This document shows positions 54,148 to 62,699 of a DNA stretch of 64,000 bases, one piece after another. The DNA is taken from assembly GCF_042646165.1 (NCBI RefSeq), contig NZ_JBHRTC010000007.1, one strand, 5' to 3'. The notes under the pieces are model-generated. The model was not told where the DNA came from and searched no databases. It worked only from the letters and a program-made list of their open reading frames with translations. A program made the position numbers and the translations under genes. Position 1 is the stretch's first letter, and every line of letters starts with the position of its first letter. The DNA is from Microbaculum marinum. GTDB lineage: Bacteria > Pseudomonadota > Alphaproteobacteria > Rhizobiales > Tepidamorphaceae.

Positions 54148-55148
54148 AGCAGTTCGAACTGCAGCAGCAGTGTTCGCTGCAGGGCGCTGAAATTGTCGTC
54201 GGAGACGATCGTGACGATGGTGCGGCCGGCCGGGTCCTCGTGGACGCAGATGCCCTCCATGTTGTCGATCCAGTAGGCCATTCCGCCGGTGAACAGCACG
54301 TCGCCGGCCATCGGCTGGGGGCCGTCGAGTTCGGTCGCGTCGAGGCGCCGGATCCGCATGGCCACGCCGGTCAGTATGTTGAAGCGTCGTTCGAGGACCA
54401 GCAGGTCGCCGCTCGACAGGGCAAGGATGTCTGTGACGTCGAAACCGCTGCTGCGCCTGAGCGCGATGTCGCGGGCGCCGGCTCCGGTGACGATCCAGCC
54501 GGGAATTTCGTCCGAGGTTTCGTCGGGAACGCTTTCGGCGAAGACGATGACCGCGCCGGCATTCGGCGCGCCGGGCGGGACGACGGCGATTCCTTCCAGT
54601 CCCTTGTTGTGGGGCAGGCTGATCACGCCGTCCGGCAGCGACATCCGCGTCGGCTTGCCGATGGCTCCGTCGCCTGCCACCGGGAAGGCGAGCACCCGGT
54701 TGTCGCGCTCGAAGCCGACCAGGATATCGTCGGGCAGGCCCTTGCCGGTCCGGGCGCGCAGCGACTCCGCGTCGGAGCCGAACTTGACCCCGAGCGGCTG
54801 GCCGTCCTCGCCGGGCAGGCGGCGGACCACCACGTCCGACAGCCCGACCGGGCGGTCGCCGTCGTAGTCGATGGCGGCGGTGAACAGATCGCCGATATCG
54901 CTGACCATCATGATGCGCCGGCCATCGGGCGAGATGTCGATGCCCGAAAGCCCTCCGAACCGCGGGTCGGGCGAGTCGATCTCTATTCCCCCGATATAGC
55001 GCAGCCGCCCGAACCGCGTCTGCTCGGGCTGTTGCGGATCAAAAGCCGCAATCGGCGCGGCGCTGACCGGGAGCGTTTCCTGCGCCGATCCGGTGCCGGC
55101 CGACAGGCACAGCACCAGCCCGGCGGCCAGTACGATCTGGGTCCGCAC
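54144..55148 (-). CDS. Esterase-like activity of phytase family protein, exported
   Basis: The 334-residue protein starts at GTG 55148 with a Sec signal (RTQIVLAAGLVLCLSAGTG, cleavage after SAQ). The following sequence, GGLSGIDISPDGRRIMMVSDIGDLFTA and then NKGLEGIAVVPPGA, fits the PF13449-type beta-propeller of unknown substrate. A TTG six bases upstream (55154) could also serve. The gene begins 11 bp after the cobT stop, so it may be transcribed with cobS-cobT. Confidence 0.88.
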   Translation of the reverse strand: MRTQIVLAAGLVLCLSAGTGSAQETLPVSAAPIAAFDPQQPEQTRFGRLRYIGGIEIDSPDPRFGGLSGIDISPDGRRIMMVSDIGDLFTAAIDYDGDRPVGLSDVVVRRLPGEDGQPLGVKFGSDAESLRARTGKGLPDDILVGFERDNRVLAFPVAGDGAIGKPTRMSLPDGVISLPHNKGLEGIAVVPPGAPNAGAVIVFAESVPDETSDEIPGWIVTGAGARDIALRRSSGFDVTDILALSSGDLLVLERRFNILTGVAMRIRRLDATELDGPQPMAGDVLFTGGMAYWIDNMEGICVHEDPAGRTIVTIVSDDNFSALQRTLLLQFELL

Positions 55149-55159
55149 GGCCAAGGCGC

Positions 55160-57067
55160 TCAGGCCGGAGTCCGCAGGCGCTGCCGGCGTGTCGTCATGG
55201 TTCCCACAGCGTCGTCCTCGAACAGTTCCGCCAGCTTCTCCGTCATCGCGCCGCCGAGTTCCTCGGCGTCGACGATGGTCACGGCGCGGCGGTAGTAGCG
55301 GGTCACGTCGTGGCCGATGCCAATGGCGATCAACTCGACCGGCGACCGCGTCTCGATATCCTCGATGACCTGGCGCAGATGGCGCTCCAGATAGTTGCCC
55401 GGATTGACCGAGAGGGTGGAGTCGTCGACCGGTGCCCCATCGGAAATCATCATCAGGATGCGCCGCTGCTCGGGGCGGGCCAGCAGCCGGTCGTGGGCCC
55501 AGGCCAGCGCCTCGCCGTCGATGTTCTCCTTCAGCAGGCCCTCGCGCATCATCAGGCCGAGATTGCGCCGGGCGCGCCGCCACGGCATGTCGGCGGGCTT
55601 GTAGATGATGTGGCGCAGGTCGTTGAGCCGGCCCGGATTGAGCGGCTTGCCCGACGACAGCCAGTTTTCCCGGCTCTGTCCGCCCTTCCAGGCGCGCGTG
55701 GTGAAGCCGAGGATCTCGACCTTGACGCCGCAGCGCTCCAACGTCCGCGCCAGGATGTCGCCGCAGGTTGCCGCGACCGTAATCGGCCGGCCGCGCATCG
55801 AGCCCGAGTTGTCGAGCAGCAGCGTCACCACCGTGTCGCGGAAATTGGTGTCGCGCTCCATCTTGAAGGTCAGCGGGTGGAGCGGGTCCATGATGACGCG
55901 GGGCAGCCGCGCGGCGTCGAGCGCGCCTTCCTCCAGGTCGAAGTCCCAGGCACGGTTCTGCTGGGCCATCAGGCGGCGCTGCAGGCGGTTCGCGAGCCGG
56001 GTGACGACGCCCTGCAGGTTCTGGAGCTGCTTGTCGAGAAAGCCCCGCAGGCGATCCAGTTCGTCCTGGTCGCAGAGTTCGTCGGCGGTCACGGTCTCGT
56101 CGAAGCGGGTCGTGAAGATCCGGTAGGCGTTGGGGCCGTCGGTGTTGGAGAACGGGAAGTTGGGACGCCAGGGCTCGGTGGAGTCGGTGGCGTCGGCCGC
56201 GTCGGCATCCTGCTCGATCTCCTCGGCCCGCGTCTGGCTCGCCTCGACCTCGCCGTCCTCCTGCTCGGAACCTTCCTGGCTCTCGTCGGAGGCTGCTTCC
56301 GAGGCGTCCTGCTGCCCTTCCTCGCCGCTTTCGCCCTGGGAGTCGGAGTCGTCTTCGCCCTGTGCGGATTCGTCCTCGTCCTCCTGTTCGGCCCCGAGCT
56401 CGTCGGCCATGTCGAACGCCGCGATCATGTCGCGGACCAGACGCGCATAGGCGTCCTGATCCTCGATCACGCCGGACAGGCGATCCAGTTCGCCGCCGGC
56501 CTTCTGCTCAATCCAGCTCCGCCACAGGTCGACCGCGCGCTGACCGCTCGGCGGTGGCGCCCGGCCGGTGAGCCGTTCGCGCAGCATCAGCGCGACCGCT
56601 TCCTCCAGCGGCGCGTCGGACCGCGATTCCGCCGCCGCGACGTTCATGCGCTGGTATCGGGCCTCAAGCATGGCACCGATGTTGTCGGCGACGCCCGACA
56701 TCCGCTGCGAGCCGATGGCTTCGCAGCGGGCCTGTTCCACGGCTTCGAACAGGGCGCGCGCATTGCGGCCCTGCGGCAGGAGACGGCGGTGGACGCCCTG
56801 GTCGTGGCAGGCGATCCTGAGCGCCATTGAATCGGCGACACCCCGTGCGATCGCCGCGTCGGCCCGGGTCAGTTTGCGCGGCGGCTCGGGTAGCCTGACG
56901 CTGGTGCCCGAGGTGCCGGCACGATCCGAGGCGTAGGTTACCTCCACATCGCTATGCCCCGATATCGCGCGGACGGCCGCCGTCACCGCCCGCTTGAACG
57001 GTTCCGTCGGGGTGCTGCGGGTGTTCTGGGCCGGTTTCCTGTTGCTCGTCGGGCGTATGTCGGGCAC
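55160..57067 (-). CDS. cobT: Aerobic cobaltochelatase subunit CobT
   Basis: The 635-residue protein has an N-terminal CobT domain, a strongly acidic linker (about 215-290, Glu/Asp/Ser-rich) and a C-terminal von Willebrand-type domain with the MIDAS motif LLLDNSGSMRG near residue 415. With CobS and CobN it inserts cobalt into hydrogenobyrinic acid diamide in aerobic cobalamin synthesis; CobN is not in the window. It follows cobS by 74 bp. Confidence 0.95.
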   Translation of the reverse strand: MPDIRPTSNRKPAQNTRSTPTEPFKRAVTAAVRAISGHSDVEVTYASDRAGTSGTSVRLPEPPRKLTRADAAIARGVADSMALRIACHDQGVHRRLLPQGRNARALFEAVEQARCEAIGSQRMSGVADNIGAMLEARYQRMNVAAAESRSDAPLEEAVALMLRERLTGRAPPPSGQRAVDLWRSWIEQKAGGELDRLSGVIEDQDAYARLVRDMIAAFDMADELGAEQEDEDESAQGEDDSDSQGESGEEGQQDASEAASDESQEGSEQEDGEVEASQTRAEEIEQDADAADATDSTEPWRPNFPFSNTDGPNAYRIFTTRFDETVTADELCDQDELDRLRGFLDKQLQNLQGVVTRLANRLQRRLMAQQNRAWDFDLEEGALDAARLPRVIMDPLHPLTFKMERDTNFRDTVVTLLLDNSGSMRGRPITVAATCGDILARTLERCGVKVEILGFTTRAWKGGQSRENWLSSGKPLNPGRLNDLRHIIYKPADMPWRRARRNLGLMMREGLLKENIDGEALAWAHDRLLARPEQRRILMMISDGAPVDDSTLSVNPGNYLERHLRQVIEDIETRSPVELIAIGIGHDVTRYYRRAVTIVDAEELGGAMTEKLAELFEDDAVGTMTTRRQRLRTPA

Positions 57068-57141
57068 GTCGTCAGCACTTCCTTACCAGGGGCCGAATAC
57101 CGTCCGGCCCGCGATTGAGGGCCCCGCGAACCGGGGCAACG

Positions 57142-58128
57142 TCAGTTCAGCGCCACGTTCACCGTCGATTCCGGCAGTTCGGTGCCGAAGGAGCGCTGGT
57201 AGAACTCGGCGACGATGCCGCGTTCCGCCTCGTCGCACTTGTTGAGGAACGTCATTCGGAAGGCCTGGCCGAGTTCGCCGAAGATCTGCGCGTTCTCCGC
57301 CCAGGTGATCACCGTGCGCGGGCTCATGACGGTCGACAGGTCGCCGTTCATGAAGGCGTTGCGAGTGAGATCTGCGACGCGGACCATCCGCGATACTATG
57401 TCGCGGCCCTCGTCGCCCGTGTAATGCTTGGCCTTGGCCAGGACGATGTTCACCTCGTCGTCGTGCGGCAGGTAATTCAGCGTCGTGACGATCGACCAGC
57501 GATCCATCTGGCCCTGGTTGATCTGCTGGGTGCCGTGATAGAGGCCCGAGGTGTCGCCGAGGCCGATGGTGTTCGTGGTGGCGAACAGCCGAAACGAGGG
57601 ATGCGGGCGGATGACCTTGCGCTGGTCGAGCAGCGTCAGCTTGCCGGAGACCTCGAGCACGCGCTGGATGACGAACATCACATCGGGCCGGCCGGCGTCG
57701 TACTCGTCGAACACCAGCGCCGTGTTGGTCTTCAGCGCCCAAGGCAGGATGCCGTCCTGGAACTCGGTGATCTGCAGGCCGTCCTTGACGACGATGGCGT
57801 CCTTGCCGACCAGGTCCAGACGGCTGATGTGACTGTCCAGGTTGACGCGCACGCAGGGCCAGTTGAGGCGGCTGGCGACCTGCTCGATATGGGTCGACTT
57901 GCCGGTGCCGTGATAGCCCTGGATCAGGACGCGCCGGTTGTAGGCGAAGCCGGCAAGGATCGCGAGGGTGGTTTCACGGTCGAACTGGTAGTCCGGGTCG
58001 AAGTCGGGAACGTGCTCGTCCGACTCCGAATAGGCCGGGACCTCGAGATCGCTGTCGATGCCGAAAACCTGCCGGACGGACACCTTCATGTCCGGCAAGC
58101 CGCTCGGCTCCGTAGCCTCAGTAATCAT
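57142..58128 (-). CDS. cobS: Aerobic cobaltochelatase subunit CobS
   Basis: This 328-residue AAA+ ATPase has Walker A GYHGTGKST near residue 75, Walker B ALVFDEYDAG and FATTNTIGLGD (sensor 1). CobS forms a hexamer with CobT, and the pair drives cobalt insertion by CobN. An N-terminal extension FGIDSDLEVPAYSESDEHVPDFDPDY is typical of the subunit. The operon reads J-domain gene, cobS, cobT, esterase-like gene. Confidence 0.96.
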   Translation of the reverse strand: MITEATEPSGLPDMKVSVRQVFGIDSDLEVPAYSESDEHVPDFDPDYQFDRETTLAILAGFAYNRRVLIQGYHGTGKSTHIEQVASRLNWPCVRVNLDSHISRLDLVGKDAIVVKDGLQITEFQDGILPWALKTNTALVFDEYDAGRPDVMFVIQRVLEVSGKLTLLDQRKVIRPHPSFRLFATTNTIGLGDTSGLYHGTQQINQGQMDRWSIVTTLNYLPHDDEVNIVLAKAKHYTGDEGRDIVSRMVRVADLTRNAFMNGDLSTVMSPRTVITWAENAQIFGELGQAFRMTFLNKCDEAERGIVAEFYQRSFGTELPESTVNVALN

Positions 58129-58205
58129 GCTGCCTCCAGCTTGCGGGACACGCGCTGCGTCCCGTCACACTAGCGTTCGTGTTGAGTGAAGTGCGCCGAC
58201 AATAA

Positions 58206-58841
58206 TCAGCAATCGCGATAGAAGCCAGAGGCCTTCAGCGTGTTGTAGGCCTCGATGATCGACCGGAGCCGATCCTCCGTGCTTCGATCGCCGCCATTGG
58301 CGTCGGGATGGTGACGCTTCACCAGTTCCTTGTAGCGGTACTTGATTTCGGGGCCGCTGGCGGTTTCGTCAAGTCCCAGGACGTCGAGCGCGCGCCGTTC
58401 GAGGGTGCCGACGCGGCGCCGCCGGACCTCCGTTTCCTCGGTCGAGGGAGATCCGCGGCGGGCTTCGGCGAAGAAATCGAACGGATCGACGAAGACGCCG
58501 GCGCGAGCCGCGGCGGCTGCGCGACGGCCGGCGTCGCGCCGGTCCCGGGAGTTGACGCCCATCGACCATGTCGGCCGATGTCCCGTGGACCGCGACGACA
58601 GCCACGCCTTCACGTCGTCCTCCGACATGCCGGAGAACCAGTTGTAGGTCTTGTTGTACTCGCGAACATGGTCGAGGCAGAAATTGTAGTACTCGCCCTC
58701 CAGCGCGCGACCCTTCGGCGCGCGGTGCGGCGCCGGCCGCCGGCACCCCGGGGCGTCGCAAGCCGGCGCCTGTTCGGGGGCTGCCGGTTCAGCATCCGGG
58801 CGGATGCGGATCTGGTCGAACCATTTGGAGTCGAGCTTCAT
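58206..58841 (-). CDS. J-domain protein with N-terminal Cys-containing region
   Basis: The 211-residue protein carries a C-terminal J-domain (about 153-210) with the HPD motif in KYRYKELVKRHHPDANGG. The first part has CDAPGCRRPAPHRAPKGRALEGEYYNFC, a possible metal site. It should stimulate a DnaK-type chaperone. The order bolA (divergent), J-domain, cobS, cobT is a conserved neighbourhood in Hyphomicrobiales. Confidence 0.93.
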   Translation of the reverse strand: MKLDSKWFDQIRIRPDAEPAAPEQAPACDAPGCRRPAPHRAPKGRALEGEYYNFCLDHVREYNKTYNWFSGMSEDDVKAWLSSRSTGHRPTWSMGVNSRDRRDAGRRAAAAARAGVFVDPFDFFAEARRGSPSTEETEVRRRRVGTLERRALDVLGLDETASGPEIKYRYKELVKRHHPDANGGDRSTEDRLRSIIEAYNTLKASGFYRDC

Positions 58842-58951
58842 GGGGCCGGATTATGGGTATCTGTGTGAATCGGCACAAGCGCTGTGGCGGGTTTCGCGCA
58901 GTGCATGGCTGCGGGCTTGACAGGATTGACGCATCCGGCCACGACGATTTC

Positions 58952-59227
58952 ATGACCAGCGACGCCAGACCCGCGAAAGACCGGATCGCCGAAAAGTTGA
59001 CGGCGGCCTTCCACCCCGTCTCCCTCGAGGTGATCGACGAATCCGACCGCCATCACGGCCATGCCGGCTGGCGCGAGGGCGGCGAGACCCATTTTCGCGT
59101 CAAGATCGTATCCGGTGCCTTCGCCGGCAAGACGAGGATCGAACGGCATCGGATGGTCAACGAGGCCCTCGCCGACGAACTGGCCGCCGGCGTGCACGCG
59201 CTGGCAATCCACGCCGACAGCGCCTGA
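58952..59227 (+). CDS. bolA: BolA family protein
   Basis: The 91-residue protein has the BolA fold: HPVSLEVIDESDRHHGHAGW, FRVKIVSGAFAGKTRIERHRMVNEAL and HALAIHA. BolA proteins pair with monothiol glutaredoxins to handle Fe-S clusters. ATG 58952 gives the normal family length, and the frame is open but unrelated further upstream. It is convergent with the Fe-S-type regulator gene 9 bp away, which fits a shared theme. Confidence 0.94.
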   Translation: MTSDARPAKDRIAEKLTAAFHPVSLEVIDESDRHHGHAGWREGGETHFRVKIVSGAFAGKTRIERHRMVNEALADELAAGVHALAIHADSA

Positions 59228-59236
59228 TCGCGAAGT

Positions 59237-59872
59237 TCAGAGCGGGGTGATCCGGTAGGCGCAGCGTCGGGCCCCCTGCAACAGGTGCTCGACGCGTTCG
59301 ATCCTGCAGTCCGGGCCAAGCACGCGGGCGAAGATGTCCTGCTCGGCGCGGCAGAAGTTCTGGCAGCGCCGCGCCGCGGCGCAGATCGGGCAGTGGTTTT
59401 CGACAAGCAGGAAACTGCCGTCGGGCTGTTCGCTGCACTCGGCCATGTAGCCCTCGATGTCGCGTTGGCGGGCGAGTTCGGCGACCCGGTCGGCCAGCGG
59501 CGCGATATCTTTCAGGGCATCCCGATAGCGGGATTCGGACTGGCGTTCGCGGCGCGCGATCAGGCGGTCGAGCGCGGCGTCGCCGAGCAGGTCGCGGACG
59601 GCGTCGATCAGGCCGACTGCGAGTTCGGCATGGGTGTCGGGAAAACGGGCCCAGGCCGCATCGGACAATCGCCAGACCCGCTTCGGCCGGCCGGCGCCGC
59701 GGTGCTCGTCCACGAACGTGACGAGATCCTCCCCCGATAGCCTGTCCAGGCGTTCACGCACCGCCTGTGGCGAGATGTCGAGGCGCTCGGCAATCTGCGC
59801 GGCGGTGGCCGAACCGCGCATCTTCAGATGGAACAGGACTTTGTCTTCCGTGACGGTGCCGGTCTCGGGCAA
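59237..59872 (-). CDS. SufR-like helix-turn-helix regulator with Fe-S cysteine motif
   Basis: The 211-residue protein has an N-terminal winged helix (KMRGSATAAQIAERLDISPQAVRERLDRL) followed by the wing GRPKRVWRL. Near residues 160-177 it has ENHCPICAAARRCQNFCRAE, resembling the cluster-binding cysteines of SufR. It starts at TTG 59872 with AGGA upstream. The operator-like repeats at 59893-59950 lie directly in front of its start and of the divergent MFS gene, so it probably represses both in response to Fe-S cluster or oxidative state. Direct proof is lacking. Confidence 0.88.
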   Translation of the reverse strand: MPETGTVTEDKVLFHLKMRGSATAAQIAERLDISPQAVRERLDRLSGEDLVTFVDEHRGAGRPKRVWRLSDAAWARFPDTHAELAVGLIDAVRDLLGDAALDRLIARRERQSESRYRDALKDIAPLADRVAELARQRDIEGYMAECSEQPDGSFLLVENHCPICAAARRCQNFCRAEQDIFARVLGPDCRIERVEHLLQGARRCAYRITPL

Positions 59873-59892
59873 GGCGGATCCTCGCGATGAAA

Positions 59893-59916
59893 TTTAACAA
59901 GGAGATACTTGTTAAA
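59893..59916. promoter_or_regulatory. Operator 1 of the SufR-like regulator
   Basis: TTTAACAAG and CTTGTTAAA form a perfect 9-bp inverted repeat with a 6-base spacer, 21 bp from the regulator's TTG start. Its core AACAAG-N6-CTTGTT is repeated at 59933. The known SufR operator in cyanobacteria (CAAC-N6-GTTG) has the same spacing. Confidence 0.7.
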
Positions 59917-59932
59917 ACAATCTTGTTGGTTT

Positions 59933-59950
59933 AGCAAGGCATGCCTTGTT
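59933..59950. promoter_or_regulatory. Operator 2 of the SufR-like regulator
   Basis: AGCAAG and CTTGTT with a GCATGC spacer repeat the AACAAG-N6-CTTGTT pattern of operator 1, 37 bp further on. The inner CAAGGCATGCCTTG (59935-59948) is a perfect 14-bp palindrome. Between the two sites another short palindrome (AACAA-TC-TTGTT, 59916-59927) has the same half-sites. The site ends 15 bp before the MFS start codon. Confidence 0.65.
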
Positions 59951-59965
59951 CATAGCGGTGATACC

Positions 59966-61366
59966 ATGCCCAGCCCCTCCGACGCCGATTTTCGTACCAT
60001 CGTCCTGCAGAGCGGGATCGGCCGGGTCGCCATCCTGTGCCTCGGCGTCTGGCTGCACGCGGCCGACTCGCTGCTGGCCGCTACCGTGATGCCGAGCGCC
60101 GTCGCGGATATCGGCGGTCTCGACTACATCTACTGGACGATCGCGCTTTACGAACTCGGCTCGATCTCGGCGGGCTTCCTCGCCGGCCTGCTTGCCGTCA
60201 GCTTCGGGCTGCGGCTGGCGATGGCCGGCGCCGCGCTCGTCTATGCGCTCGGCTGCGGGGCGAGCGCCTTTGCGCCGGACATGGCGACGATGCTGATCGG
60301 CCGCATGCTGCAGGGCGTCGGCGGCGGCTGGATGATCGCGCTGTGCCATGTCGGGATGGCGCAGATGTTTCCCGAACGCCACTGGCCCAAGCTGCTGGCG
60401 CTGATCTCGGCGACCTGGGGCGCCTCGGCGCTGGTCGGGCCGCTGATCGGCGGGGCGTTCGCCACGATCGGGCTGTGGCGCGGGGCCTTTGTCGCCTTCG
60501 GTCTGCAGGCGGTGGTGTTTGCGATCCTGGCGCTGATGCTTCTGGAGACCGGCCGGTCGAAGGTCGTCGAAGAGGCTGTGCTGCCCTGGCGGCGGCTGGT
60601 GCTGCTCAGCTCGGGCGTGTTGCTGATCCTGATTGCCGGCATCCATCCCGCGCCGCTGCTGGCACTCCTGCTGGTTCTCGCCGGCTTCGGGCTGATGCTG
60701 CTGGCGCTGAGGCTCGACGGACGCGGGCGGGGGCGCCTGCTGCCGGCGCGTCCGTTCGACATACGGGCGCCGTGGGGGGCCGGCTTCACCATGGTGCTGA
60801 CCCTGTCCATCGCGACGGTGTCGTTCACCGTCTACGGACCGCTGATCATGGAATCGCTGTTCGGGGTGACCCCGTTCATGGCGGGGCTGATGATCGCCAT
60901 CGAATCGGTGTCGTGGTCGGTCGCAGCGATCGTCTTCGTCAACGCCCGGCCGCGGCTGGAGCCCTGGCTGATCCGTTTCGGGGCGCTCGCGATCACCGGC
61001 GGGATCGTCGGCTTCGCCCTGGTCATGCCGTCCGGGCCGCTGTCGGCGCTGGTCCCCTGGGCGATGCTGCAGGGGGCGGGCTTCGGCGTCGCCTGGGCCT
61101 TCATCCTCAGGCGGATCGTGGCGTCGGTTCCCGCCGGCGAGCGCGAGCGGGCGGCTTCGGCTGCGCCGACGCTGCAGATGGCCGGCTATGCGATCGGGGC
61201 AGCCCTGTCGGGTATCGTCGCCAACGCTGCCGGTCTCGGCGACGGCCTCTCGCCGGAGGCGGTCGAACGGACGGCGTTCTGGGTGTTCGCGGCGTTCCTG
61301 CCGATCGCCGCCGTGGGCTGCCTCGCCGCCTGGAGGCTCGCCTCGACGGAGGTCCCGCAGGCCTGA
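59966..61366 (+). CDS. MFS transporter (drug-efflux-like)
   Basis: The 466-residue membrane protein of the major facilitator superfamily has about 14 hydrophobic spans. LHAADSLLAATVMPSAVADIGGL matches the DHA2-like start, and GRMLQGVGGGWMIALCHVGMAQMFPE is a typical motif A-like region with RMLQG. It probably exports a small compound. ATG 59966 has a weak ribosome site. It is divergent from the SufR-like regulator, whose operators lie in front of it, and so is likely controlled by it. Confidence 0.9.
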   Translation: MPSPSDADFRTIVLQSGIGRVAILCLGVWLHAADSLLAATVMPSAVADIGGLDYIYWTIALYELGSISAGFLAGLLAVSFGLRLAMAGAALVYALGCGASAFAPDMATMLIGRMLQGVGGGWMIALCHVGMAQMFPERHWPKLLALISATWGASALVGPLIGGAFATIGLWRGAFVAFGLQAVVFAILALMLLETGRSKVVEEAVLPWRRLVLLSSGVLLILIAGIHPAPLLALLLVLAGFGLMLLALRLDGRGRGRLLPARPFDIRAPWGAGFTMVLTLSIATVSFTVYGPLIMESLFGVTPFMAGLMIAIESVSWSVAAIVFVNARPRLEPWLIRFGALAITGGIVGFALVMPSGPLSALVPWAMLQGAGFGVAWAFILRRIVASVPAGERERAASAAPTLQMAGYAIGAALSGIVANAAGLGDGLSPEAVERTAFWVFAAFLPIAAVGCLAAWRLASTEVPQA

Positions 61367-61367
61367 C

Positions 61368-62699
61368 CTATTCGCCCGCCGGCCTCGCCTCGCCGGCCGG
61401 TCTGGCGGTCTTGGCGATCCTGGCCGGCTTCAGCTTGGAGACGGGCGTGATCCGCAGCGAGGTCAGGCGGTTGCCCTTCTTGCGAAGCACCTGGAAGCGG
61501 AAGCCGTGGAACGTGAAGGCCTGGCTCGGCTCGGGGATCTGCCGCGCCTCGTGGATGACCAGCCCGGCGATCGTCGTCGCCTCGTCATCCGGCAGGTTCC
61601 ACTCCATGACCCGGTTGAGATCGCGGATCGGCACCGAGCCGTCGACGTTGACGGCTCCGTCCGGCTGCGGGCGGACCCCCTGAACGACGATGTCGTGCTC
61701 GTCGGCGATGTCGCCGACGATCTCCTCCAGGATGTCCTCAAGCGTCACCAGCCCCTGGACGTCGCCGTACTCGTCGACGACCAGAGCGAAGTGCGCCTTG
61801 CGCTTCAGGAAGGCGTTGAGCTGGTCCTGCAGGCTGGTCGTGTCGGGAACGAACCAGGGCGGGTTGATGATCTCGGATATGTCGAGCTTCGCCGCGTCGC
61901 CGCCGGCCGAGGCGAGCGCCCGCAGCAGGTCCTTGGCGTGCAGTACGCCGACGATGTTCTCCGATTCTCCCCGCCACAGCGGCAGCCGGGTGTGCGGGCT
62001 GTCCAGCACGTCGCGGACGATCTTCTCCGGCGGGTCGTCGCCGTTCAGCATCCGCATCTCCGTGCGGTGCACCATGATGTCGGACACTTCGAGGTCGCGC
62101 AGGTCGAGGATGCCGCCGAGCATGTAGCGGTCCTCGGCGACGACGGCGCCTTCCCGGTGGTGCAGGTCGATTGCCCCGCGCAGCTCCTCGTGGGCGGAGA
62201 GAAGCGGCTGGCTGTCGGCGATGCCGCTGCCGGCGGCGCGCATGATGCCGCGCACCAGAAACTCGATCGCGCGCGTCACCGGTCCGAAGATCCACACGAT
62301 GACCTGGACCATCGGCGAGACGAACAGGGCGACGCGGTCGGGATGGATGATCGCGTAGGTCTTCGGCAGAACCTCCGCGAAGACGACGACGAGCGCGGTC
62401 ATGATGATGGTCGCGTAGACGACGCCGGCATCGCCGAACAGCCGGATCGCCAGGCTCGTCGCCATCGCCGAGGCGAGGATGTTGACAAGGTTGTTGCCGA
62501 GCAGCAGCGCTCCAATCAGCCGCTCGCGCGTTTCCAGGAGCCGGGTGGCGATCCTGGCGCGCTGGTCGCCGGTAGTGACCAGATGATGCATGCGGGCGCG
62601 GGACGCCGCCGTCAGCGCGGTCTCCGATCCCGAAAAGAAGCCCGAGGCGATGATCAGGCCGATGATGGCGCCGAGAATGAGGGCGATCGTAAGCGTCAT
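61368..62699 (-). CDS. CNNM/CorC-type membrane protein with CBS domains (hemolysin family)
   Basis: The 443-residue protein has an N-terminal DUF21 membrane domain (1-180; SGFFSGSETALTAASRARMHHL), two CBS domains (about 200-320) and a C-terminal CorC/HlyC domain (about 345-425; NLPDDEATTIAGLVIHEARQIP). Members are magnesium/cobalt exporters or regulators, not true hemolysins. ATG 62699 overlaps the aroB stop by 4 bp. The placement after aroK-aroB is a conserved arrangement. Confidence 0.94.
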   Translation of the reverse strand: MTLTIALILGAIIGLIIASGFFSGSETALTAASRARMHHLVTTGDQRARIATRLLETRERLIGALLLGNNLVNILASAMATSLAIRLFGDAGVVYATIIMTALVVVFAEVLPKTYAIIHPDRVALFVSPMVQVIVWIFGPVTRAIEFLVRGIMRAAGSGIADSQPLLSAHEELRGAIDLHHREGAVVAEDRYMLGGILDLRDLEVSDIMVHRTEMRMLNGDDPPEKIVRDVLDSPHTRLPLWRGESENIVGVLHAKDLLRALASAGGDAAKLDISEIINPPWFVPDTTSLQDQLNAFLKRKAHFALVVDEYGDVQGLVTLEDILEEIVGDIADEHDIVVQGVRPQPDGAVNVDGSVPIRDLNRVMEWNLPDDEATTIAGLVIHEARQIPEPSQAFTFHGFRFQVLRKKGNRLTSLRITPVSKLKPARIAKTARPAGEARPAGE

